This document shows, in pieces, positions 1 to 6,405 of a stretch of DNA of 11,075 nt. Below the pieces are notes generated by a model, which searched no databases, was not told where the DNA came from, and worked only from the letters and a program-made list of their open reading frames with translations. Both the position numbers and the translations under genes were made by a program. Source of the DNA: an uncultured Eubacteriales bacterium (GTDB taxonomy: Bacteria; Bacillota; Clostridia; Christensenellales; Borkfalkiaceae); contig URHP01000053.1 of the NCBI GenBank assembly GCA_900547645.1, positions 1-11,075 of the forward strand. The letters run 5' to 3'. The stretch's first letter is position 1, and every line of letters starts with the position of its first letter.

Positions 1-26
1 CAGCGTCAGATGTGTATAAGAGACAG
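1..26 (+). other. Nextera/Tn5 sequencing adapter remnant at contig end
   Basis: Positions 8-26 read AGATGTGTATAAGAGACAG, the 19-bp Tn5 mosaic end. Positions 1-7 (CAGCGTC) are the adjoining end of the Illumina Nextera Read 1 adapter. This is library-preparation sequence, not genome; true genomic sequence begins at 27. Translated on the minus strand it adds six spurious residues (LSLIHI) and a false stop to the truncated pheT. On the plus strand it creates artefactual starts (MCIRDR..., MYKRQ...) that are well-known contamination peptides. Confidence 0.97.
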
Positions 27-1112
27 GCGCTGTCCCAATGCGCGGGACGTGCGGCGCACGCAGTCGCGGGCAAACTTTGCCGCCTCGAAGAACACTTCCT
101 TCGTGTCCGCCTTGATCTCGCTGTTGAGCCCGCCCATGATGCCCGCCAGCGCGACGCCCTTTTTCCGGTCGCAGATGAGCAGATTCTCGGGCGTGAGCGT
201 AAACTGCTTTTCGTCGAGCGTCGTGATCGTCTCGCCCTGTGCGGCGCGGCGGACGATGACGCCGTCCCCCTCCAGATAATTCCTGTCGAACGCGTGCATG
301 GGCTGTCCGAGCTCCAGCAGCACAAAGTTGGTGATGTCCACGACGTCGGACACCGACCGGAGCCCGCAGAGAGCGAGACGGCGGCGCATCCAGCGCGGGG
401 AAGTACCGATCTTCACGTCCGCAACGTAATTGCCGACGTAGCGCGGGCAGAGCGAAGGCTCCCGCACTTCCACGGTGATCCGGACGTCCGTCGGACGCGC
501 GGTATAGTCCGTCGCAGGCGTTCTGAGCGGTTTTTTGAGGATCGCGGCAACTTCGCGCGCCATGCCGAACACGCTCTGACAGTCGGGGCGGTTTGCAGTG
601 ACGGCGATGTCGAAGATCCAGTCGTCAATGCCGACGACGGGGCGGATATCCGCGCCGAGCGGCGTGTCGCCGTCGAGGATGAGGATGCCGTTGACCTCCG
701 CGCCCTCATAAAAATCATCGGAAATGCCCAGCTCCTCGCCCGAGCAGAACATGCCCTCGGAGACGACGCCGCGCAGCTTCCCCGTTTTGATCTTCTGCAC
801 GCCCCCTTCGTGGAGGACGGTGGAATTGTCGAGCGCGACGGGAACGACCGCCCCTTCGAAGACGTTGGTCGCCGCCGTGACGATCTGCCGCCCGCCGAGC
901 GCGCCGCAGTCCACCTGACAGATCGTGAGCCTGTCCGCGTCCGGATGCTTTTCCGTCTTCGTGATGCGCCCCGTGACGACGTTCACGACGTCCTTGCCGA
1001 GATAGGTCAGTTCCTCAACTTCGAATCCGCAGGAAAACAGTTTTGCCTGCAATTCTTCGGGCGTCACGTCGACGTCCACATAATCTTTCAGCCAGCTGTA
1101 TGGAAGCAACAT
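27..1112 (-). CDS. pheT: Phenylalanine--tRNA ligase beta subunit, 3' end missing at contig edge
   Basis: The product is the beta subunit of the (alpha-beta)2 phenylalanyl-tRNA synthetase, which charges tRNA-Phe in the cytoplasm. The visible 362 residues are the N-terminal part of a protein usually near 800 residues. They start with the typical MLLPYSWLKDYVDVD. Next comes an OB-fold tRNA-binding domain around residues 40-150, with TGRITKTEKHPDADRLTICQ and later SEGMFCSGEELG. The B3/B4 editing-domain region follows, containing TANRPDCQS and DVVDITNFVLLELGQPMHAFD. The gene breaks off in RTSRALGQR, just where relatives continue into the (T/R)E-S-RFE-G stretch, because the contig ends in adapter. 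The start at 1112 has GGGAGGGA upstream and lies 15 bases after pheS, so the two are one operon under the T-box. The truncation is an assembly artefact, not a pseudogene. Confidence 0.95.
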
Positions 1113-1127
1113 TGCTCTTCCCTCCCG

Positions 1128-2150
<1,023 letters not shown>

Positions 2151-2262
2151 AATCGCTCCGTGATTGATTTTTTATCGTTGCATCTTTTATTCGTGCCCGC
2201 AGACAACGTTACGGGGAACTGCGCCCCGCGGCGGCCCGTTCCGGATGACGGTGGCGGAAAGC

Positions 2263-2302
2263 AAAAACCGCCCTGCTCTCCCACAAGGGAGAACAGGGCG
2301 GG
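2263..2302 (-). terminator. Intrinsic terminator of the pheS T-box leader
   Basis: On the minus strand a 15-bp stem (2287-2301 pairing with 2268-2282, one G-U pair) closes a 4-base loop (2283-2286). A run of five T (2267-2263) follows. It lies just downstream of the T-box sequence, as expected for the terminator that competes with the T-box antiterminator when tRNA-Phe is charged. Confidence 0.93.
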
Positions 2303-2506
2303 AAAATCCGCGGTACCACCTGTCTTCACGCGCGGACTGCCGCGCGCCTTGTTGCCCTTAACGCGGGAGACGGCTCCGCTTGAAGTTCCGTTCGGCGGAG
2401 CGGCTGACGGGGGAATACCGCGCGCGTCTTTGCAGGGATCTTTCAGCCTTCGGACTCCCCTCTCTGCCGCATGCCGTGCGCGCGTCTCTTCCGTTTTATT
2501 GCCTTT
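2263..2506 (-). promoter_or_regulatory. T-box riboswitch leader, tRNA-Phe specific
   Basis: This untranslated leader senses the charging state of tRNA-Phe and decides whether transcription continues into pheST. The conserved T-box element reads AGGTGGTACCGCGG at 2321-2308, ahead of the terminator. In Stem I, CGCGCGC (2484-2478) pairs with GCGCGCG (2425-2419). Below this helix is an internal loop with AAGAGA (2490-2485) on one side and GTATTC on the other, closed by ACGG (2494-2491) and CCGT (2410-2407). In that loop the specifier codon is UUC (2415-2413), a Phe codon, which agrees with the downstream genes. GCTGAAAGATCC (2447-2436) matches the conserved distal Stem I loop region. The transcript start is estimated from the promoter at 2512-2540, not seen directly. 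Confidence 0.95.
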
Positions 2507-2511
2507 TTTCT

Positions 2512-2540
2512 ATTATAGACCGCCGCCGCCCCGTTGTCAA
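2512..2540 (-). promoter_or_regulatory. Sigma-70-type promoter of pheST
   Basis: On the minus strand TTGACA (2540-2535) and TATAAT (2517-2512) are separated by exactly 17 bases, a perfect consensus promoter. Initiation about 7 bases after the -10 would begin the T-box leader near 2506. Confidence 0.9.
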
Positions 2541-2591
2541 ACGATTTTACGGAAGTTTCCGCGATCCGCTCTGCGGGAAAGAACGCGCCGC

Positions 2592-3311
2592 CTATGCCCA
2601 AATAGAGACGCTCTGCCCGCCGTAGGTGAAGACGACGCCGAACCGCAGCGAAGAACGTCCGGACACGTCGTCGGGATGGTCGTACTCCATCCAGACGCAG
2701 GACAGACGGCCCTCTTTATCAAATTTCAACACCGGTCCCTCGCCGTTTACGTCATCTCTCAGCGCATATCCCTTGCGGTCGTCATCGAACAGGAAATCCT
2801 CATAGACGATGCTGCCCGCTATGCCGCGCAGCCTTCCCACAAGGGTAAGGACGCTCTCCGAAGCGTCGCTCTGTTCCGCATGGAGCCCGCCCGCCGCGTC
2901 GCGCGTGTAACGGGTATACGTTCCGTCTGTCTTGCATTCCAGATAGGATTCCTCCACGGGGACGGTTTCGTCCAGCGAAATATCGCCGTACTTGCCCGTC
3001 TGCTTCCCTTCGACGCGGACGTATTCGCGGCGGTCCGCAACGACGGCCTCCGCCACGTACTCTGTGCAGACCGTGCGATAGATGCCGCTCACATACTCCT
3101 CCTGCGTGTATGTCAGCTGCAAGTCGATGCGGAAGTTGGAAAACACTCCTTCATAATCCAACGCCTGTGAAAAACACTGATCCCACGACAGCTGGCTGAT
3201 CGCCTCCGAACGCATTCGCGCCGCCTTGTCTGCCGTTGCGCATCCCGCGGCGCCCGCCAGCAGCAACGCCGAAAGAACTGCCGCCGCCCCAACCTGAAAC
3301 AATTTTTTCAT
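2592..3311 (-). CDS. Putative lipoprotein, paralogue of the upstream gene
   Basis: I do not recognise a named family. The 239-residue product has a lysine-containing N-terminus (MKK), a hydrophobic stretch and Cys24 in LAGAAGC. This is an acceptable though not ideal lipobox (Ala rather than Leu at -3), so it is probably lipid-anchored outside the membrane. The rest looks like a soluble, beta-rich acidic domain without recognisable catalytic residues. It resembles its neighbour at 3383-4159 along most of its length: GDISLD (109-114) against GGISLD, YEDFLF...R.GY...DD (170-187) against YDDYVF...R.GY..KDD, VLKF against VIKF, and a closing F-T/S-Y strand. ATG at 3311 follows GGAGGAG; a longer open frame upstream to 3551 overlaps the neighbour and was rejected. 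The 71-base gap suggests one operon. A very weak 5-bp hairpin lies downstream. Confidence 0.85.
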   Translation of the reverse strand: MKKLFQVGAAAVLSALLLAGAAGCATADKAARMRSEAISQLSWDQCFSQALDYEGVFSNFRIDLQLTYTQEEYVSGIYRTVCTEYVAEAVVADRREYVRVEGKQTGKYGDISLDETVPVEESYLECKTDGTYTRYTRDAAGGLHAEQSDASESVLTLVGRLRGIAGSIVYEDFLFDDDRKGYALRDDVNGEGPVLKFDKEGRLSCVWMEYDHPDDVSGRSSLRFGVVFTYGGQSVSIWA

Positions 3312-3382
3312 GATCTCCTCCGAACTGCGATCTCTTCCGACCGCTCTGTGCCAGGTATCTCTCCCTGCCGAAGCGCGGCGCG

Positions 3383-4159
3383 CTATGCTTCGGGCATCGC
3401 CTCCGGCGGGACAAAGATCGAACCGAAGGCATAGCTGAACGTGATATTGACGAGACGGCTGATGCGGGCAGTGTTGTCCGCCGCGAGCACGTCCGTCTTC
3501 AGGTAGAGCGCGCGCAGCGTATCCCCGCCCGAAGAAAATTTGATGACGCACGCCTTTGCCGCCGCGTCGTCCTTGCGGATATAACCGCCCCGCTCTTCGC
3601 TGAACACATAGTCGTCATAGAGGGGCGTCAGCCCGACGGTCTCTCCGATCATACGCGCGTTGAGCTGTCTTCCGATGTCCTCCGCCGCGTACTGCGTCTG
3701 CCACTCCCCGTCGTCCACGCGGACGCCGAGCCCGTAGTCCGACGCTTCGTCCCGATCGTATCCCAACCATTTGCACCAGATCTCGAACCGCGTCTCTCCC
3801 GCATCGAGGGAAATGCCGCCGAGGCTGCCCGTACTGTCCGTCAGTCCTCTGACGTGCGTCGCCAGCCCCTCCGCCCGCGTCACCTCCAGCCGGAGCGTCG
3901 TCGTCAGCGTGTAATACGCGCCCTCGAGATAGCCTTCTTCCGCGGTGACAAGCTCCACGTTCATCTGCGAGTTGACAAAAGCATCGCCGGCGCTGCTCGT
4001 ATCGAATGCCCGCGCCCAACGTTCGCTCGTCGTATGCCCCGACTGCACCGCCTGCGCGTTGGGCGTTGCCATGTCGCGCGGCAGAGAGGGCGCGCATGCC
4101 GTCAGACCGATAGCGCACGCAAACGCCGTTGCAACCGCCGCAGCCCTTCCACGCTTCAT
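3383..4159 (-). CDS. Putative lipoprotein of unknown function
   Basis: The 258-residue product begins with a clear lipoprotein signal: MKRGR, a hydrophobic stretch, then LTAC with the lipidated cysteine at 22. It is therefore predicted to be exported and anchored on the outer face of the cytoplasmic membrane. A Ser/Thr-rich linker (about 30-58) leads to a domain with alternating polar and apolar residues typical of beta-strands, and conserved turns shared with the next gene (GGISLD 114-119, YDDYVF 181-186, FSYAFGS 241-247). No enzyme motif is visible. ATG at 4159 has GGGGGAG upstream and a consensus promoter at 4207-4234, so this is the first gene of a two-lipoprotein unit. The partner is a tandem duplicate that has diverged strongly. 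Binding or scaffold roles are possible but not shown. Confidence 0.88.
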   Translation of the reverse strand: MKRGRAAAVATAFACAIGLTACAPSLPRDMATPNAQAVQSGHTTSERWARAFDTSSAGDAFVNSQMNVELVTAEEGYLEGAYYTLTTTLRLEVTRAEGLATHVRGLTDSTGSLGGISLDAGETRFEIWCKWLGYDRDEASDYGLGVRVDDGEWQTQYAAEDIGRQLNARMIGETVGLTPLYDDYVFSEERGGYIRKDDAAAKACVIKFSSGGDTLRALYLKTDVLAADNTARISRLVNITFSYAFGSIFVPPEAMPEA

Positions 4160-4206
4160 ACGCTCTCCCCCTTCCCCTGCGCGCGATGCGCCGACAGGAC
4201 ACTTTC

Positions 4207-4234
4207 ATTATATCACGCCCGAAGCCGTTGTCAA
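4207..4234 (-). promoter_or_regulatory. Promoter of the lipoprotein pair
   Basis: On the minus strand TTGACA (4234-4229) and TATAAT (4212-4207) are separated by 16 bases. A TG one base before the -10 (TGATATAAT) makes it an extended -10. It lies about 48 bases upstream of the start at 4159. Confidence 0.85.
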
Positions 4235-4269
4235 TACGTCCGCACAAAATTCCCGCTTCCGCCGACGGC

Positions 4270-4301
4270 AAAAAAACAACCGCGGGCAAATTTGCCCGCG
4301 G
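4270..4301 (-). terminator. Intrinsic terminator after the amidase gene
   Basis: A perfect inverted repeat at 4280-4301 (arms CCGCGGGCAAA and TTTGCCCGCGG) is followed on the minus strand by TTG and seven T (4276-4270). It lies 14 bases after the stop codon at 4316 and separates the amidase from the lipoprotein promoter. Confidence 0.95.
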
Positions 4302-4315
4302 CCGATTCGTTCCGC

Positions 4316-5575
4316 TCAAAGGGTGAATTCAAAGGTGTACGCTGCTTCGCCGTAATGTTCGTTGGCAACCCACAGCACCGTCTTTTGGGTCAGGTTGTAC
4401 ACGACGCTGTGCACGGTGATGCCGTTGGAGTCGTCGTTGTTCCAACTTCTTCTGCCCACGGAAGCCAGGATGTCCATTGCCGCCTGCTCGTTTTCCACAA
4501 CGCCGTCCGTCGCCGAAAGCTGCCCGTAGATATGTTCGTAGCGGTCATACCCGGGCTTATCCGCATCGCTTTCATAGTAACCCGGCTGCAGGATGAAGTT
4601 GGTGATCCACTGATAATCGGCTGCGCCCTCGCGTTCGCCGATATTCGCATCGTCGTTGTTGCGGATAACGTGCAGCGTGCGCGCGGAACCGTCGTTGTCC
4701 GTTGCGTCCGTGCCGTTCGTCCATTCCAGAATGGCGCTCGCGCCCGTCGCGTCCGCGATCATGTAATGGAAGGACGTCTGCGCGGAATCGTGCATGTCGT
4801 ACTGCTGCACGAATGCGATCGCCTCGTCCACCGTGGCGCAGTAATCGAGCATCGCGCGCATCATCGTGGTGGACGTGATGTCGGGTTTGTCCGTCTGCTG
4901 ATCGGTGGCAACGGTGATCTGTTCGCCGTTTTCGTCCAATTCCCCGCCCTGATAGCTCATGAAGATGCCGCAGCTCAGTCCCTTTTCGTTGACGCCGTCC
5001 AGCGGCGCATAGGGCGCGGCGAGGCAGGTGATCTTGTTCAGCAGCCCCTCGACGTCCTTTTCGGAATCCATGCCCAGAAACTGCAGGTCGACGGTGGAAA
5101 AGGACGCATAGCGCCCGTCCCCGGGATCGGTGAACACGAGCGCCGTGTTCGTCTTGGCAAAATCGTAATTGCGGGCAAAGATCCTGTCGCCCGAGGGCGT
5201 GACCGCCGTAAAGGCGCTGCAGGCGATCTCGCTCTGTTTGATCTCCATCTGAATGAGCCCGCGCGTGATGCTGTTCGTGATAAAATCGATGAGTTCCGCA
5301 TCGCTCGACGCGCCGCCCTGTGCAAGAAAATCGTCAAAATAAAAGTCGCCCGAAACGTCCATACGATACACCGCGCCGTCCTGGTGTGCGTCGTTGCGGT
5401 CGGCAACTTTGCTGAAATTGGACAGTGTTGCGATCTCGTTGCGCCAGACGATCGCCGCTGCGCCGACCAACGCGACCAGCACCACAAGGATCGCCGCCAG
5501 AACGATCGCCGTGATCCTGATCCACTTGGGCGCGCGCTTTTTTGCCGCCTGCCCTTCCTGCGTCTCTTCTTCCAT
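4316..5575 (-). CDS. Membrane-anchored linear amide C-N hydrolase (choloylglycine hydrolase / C45-C59-like Ntn hydrolase)
   Basis: The 419-residue product is an N-terminal-nucleophile amidase of the superfamily that includes bile salt hydrolase, penicillin V acylase and acid ceramidase-like enzymes; its substrate is unknown. A charged cytoplasmic N-terminus (1-20) precedes one membrane segment (about 21-43), so the rest should lie outside. The nucleophile is probably Cys119 (EIACSAF). Arg135 and Asp138 (FARNYD) follow at +16 and +19, the same offsets as Cys2-Arg18-Asp21 in bile salt hydrolase. Other family signatures are DGVNEKGLSCGI (193-204), HYMIADATG (270-278), ITNFILQPG (324-332), an Arg pair (375-376) and SVVYNLTQKTVLW (390-402). 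The enzyme needs a free N-terminal Cys, so residues 1-118 are presumably a propeptide removed by self-cleavage. ATG at 5575 follows GGGAGA. It stands alone between its own promoter and terminator. Confidence 0.9.
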   Translation of the reverse strand: MEEETQEGQAAKKRAPKWIRITAIVLAAILVVLVALVGAAAIVWRNEIATLSNFSKVADRNDAHQDGAVYRMDVSGDFYFDDFLAQGGASSDAELIDFITNSITRGLIQMEIKQSEIACSAFTAVTPSGDRIFARNYDFAKTNTALVFTDPGDGRYASFSTVDLQFLGMDSEKDVEGLLNKITCLAAPYAPLDGVNEKGLSCGIFMSYQGGELDENGEQITVATDQQTDKPDITSTTMMRAMLDYCATVDEAIAFVQQYDMHDSAQTSFHYMIADATGASAILEWTNGTDATDNDGSARTLHVIRNNDDANIGEREGAADYQWITNFILQPGYYESDADKPGYDRYEHIYGQLSATDGVVENEQAAMDILASVGRRSWNNDDSNGITVHSVVYNLTQKTVLWVANEHYGEAAYTFEFTL

Positions 5576-5626
5576 AAATTTCTCCCGGATCGAAAATTTC
5601 CGTTCACATAGTGACCGAATGCGGGC

Positions 5627-5655
5627 ATTATATCACGCAGCGCGGCATTTGTCAA
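5627..5655 (-). promoter_or_regulatory. Promoter of the amidase gene
   Basis: On the minus strand TTGACA (5655-5650) and TATAAT (5632-5627) are 17 bases apart, with an upstream TG making an extended -10. It lies about 50 bases before the start at 5575. It shares CATTATATCACGC and TTGTCAAT (plus-strand reading) with the promoter at 4207-4234. Confidence 0.88.
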
Positions 5656-5675
5656 TAAAAATTATGACAAAATCG

Positions 5676-5936
5676 TCAATTTTTTAAAATATCCGACCGA
5701 TGTCCCCGAATGTCATATGGCTGATTCAAATTCAGAATATCGTCTGCGGAACATTCCAAATATCGACACAGACGAGAAAGCGTGGCAAGACCCGGCTGCG
5801 CTCTTCCGGAGCAATATTGTGAAACGGTTGCCGGTTTCACGCCGATCGCCGCCGCAATATCGGACTTTTTCTTCCCGCTGTCCTCGATCTCCCGACGAAT
5901 ATTTTCAGAGATCACTTCATCCAATGACTTTTCCAT
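5676..5936 (-). CDS. XRE-family helix-turn-helix transcriptional regulator
   Basis: This small 86-residue DNA-binding protein is essentially one Cro/CI-type helix-turn-helix domain. KKKSDIAAAIGVKPATVSQY contains the scaffold and recognition helices, followed by SGRAQPGLATLSRLCRYLECSADDIL, typical of XRE regulators. A short charged tail follows and there is no sensor domain. I prefer ATG at 5936; TTG at 5957 would add seven residues but falls inside an operator palindrome. Neither start has a good ribosome site. Codon use is less GC-rich at third positions (ATT, TTA, TTG, CGT) than in the flanking genes, which hints at separate origin. The gene diverges from the orphan at 6028 with palindromic sites between, so it very likely represses itself and perhaps that gene. 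It is unlikely to be transcribed with the amidase, which has its own promoter. Confidence 0.88.
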   Translation of the reverse strand: MEKSLDEVISENIRREIEDSGKKKSDIAAAIGVKPATVSQYCSGRAQPGLATLSRLCRYLECSADDILNLNQPYDIRGHRSDILKN

Positions 5937-5985
5937 GCCTAGATAATATTTAGGCAATACCTAATTATAATTAGGCTATGCCTAA
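5929..5985. promoter_or_regulatory. Palindromic operator array with back-to-back -10 boxes, XRE/orphan intergenic region
   Basis: Two 15-bp inverted repeats, TTAGGCAATACCTAA (5950-5964) and TTAGGCTATGCCTAA (5971-5985), have centres 21 bp apart, two helical turns. A third, half-preserved site (ATGCCTAGA, 5935-5943) fits the same 21-bp spacing and covers the XRE start codon. Together 5950-5985 form a 36-bp near-palindrome in which 15 of 18 pairs match. At its centre ATTATAAT supplies TATAAT on both strands (minus 5969-5964, plus 5966-5971). No good -35 box is seen for either direction. A dimeric repressor, most simply the adjacent XRE protein, would block both promoters; that assignment is inference. 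Confidence 0.8.
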
Positions 5986-6017
5986 AAAATATACAAAATC
6001 CCTCCGTGGCGGAGGGA
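5984..6017 (-). terminator. Hairpin with T-rich tail on the minus strand; also overlaps the orphan gene's leader
   Basis: TCCCTCCG (5999-6006) and CGGAGGGA (6010-6017) form an 8-bp stem with a 3-base loop. Read on the minus strand it is followed by a T-rich tract, TTTTGTATATTTTTT (5998-5984), which makes a plausible intrinsic terminator for transcripts leaving rsmA. Read on the plus strand it lies just before the ribosome site of the gene at 6028 and pairs with part of the GGAGG run, so it could also affect translation there. Confidence 0.6.
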
Positions 6018-6027
6018 GGAGGACAAA

Positions 6028-6405
6028 ATGAAATTCCGCAAAAAACAACTTTTCAGCGATATGGAAGAAGTGGAATGTCCTTGCGGAGATTCCGCGCGGT
6101 ATGAATTTTGGCGGGCGCTCAATTTCAGCAGGCACACCCTGCGCCTGATCCTCTCCTTTCCGATCGTCGCATGCCGCGTAGAATTTGACAAGCTCCTTCT
6201 GATTCGCATGGACGGCTCGGTCAGAATCGTACGCTGGACGCGAAGCCGAAAGGAAGCGCGCCGCAGGCAGCTTGCGCGGGCGAATGCGCTGGCTGCGCCA
6301 ACCAAACAGGAATGGGAAGCCCGTCTGCAGCGCATTTGGGAAAAACATCACGCCGACACCGAAGATGAACAAAAACGTTCAGCGGACGATCCCGCGGAGG
6401 TATAA
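6028..6405 (+). CDS. Hypothetical protein, orphan gene divergent from the XRE regulator
   Basis: I do not recognise this 125-residue protein. It has a basic start (MKFRKK), a CPC motif at 18-20, an aromatic and aliphatic middle (about 25-63, with FWRAL and LILSFPIVAC), and a strongly basic helical segment (about 71-89, WTRSRKEARRRQLARANAL). The tail is charged (WEARLQRIWEKHH, then acidic). There is no signal peptide or clear membrane segment. Evidence that it is real: ATG at 6028 has an excellent GGAGGAGG ribosome site, codon use is plausible, and it diverges from a regulator across a dedicated operator. It is the only plus-strand gene here, and its last 27 bases overlap the end of rsmA tail to tail. 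A regulator-linked small protein, such as a toxin-like effector or nucleic-acid binder, is possible but unproven. Confidence 0.65.
   Translation: MKFRKKQLFSDMEEVECPCGDSARYEFWRALNFSRHTLRLILSFPIVACRVEFDKLLLIRMDGSVRIVRWTRSRKEARRRQLARANALAAPTKQEWEARLQRIWEKHHADTEDEQKRSADDPAEV

Noticed and set aside
2541..2591. Possible terminator after the second lipoprotein gene
   Set aside because: Only a 5-bp CGGAA/TTCCG stem with a 2-base loop is visible, followed by a poor T tract. Too weak to call.
3854..5611. Plus-strand open frame of 585 residues opposite the amidase and lipoprotein genes
   Set aside because: It is antisense to well-supported genes, crosses a terminator and a promoter, and has shadow-like composition without recognisable domains.
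5971..6372. Minus-strand 133-residue frame opposite the orphan gene
   Set aside because: It ends within the operator palindrome and has Phe-rich, low-plausibility composition. The plus-strand frame has the strong ribosome site and better codon use.
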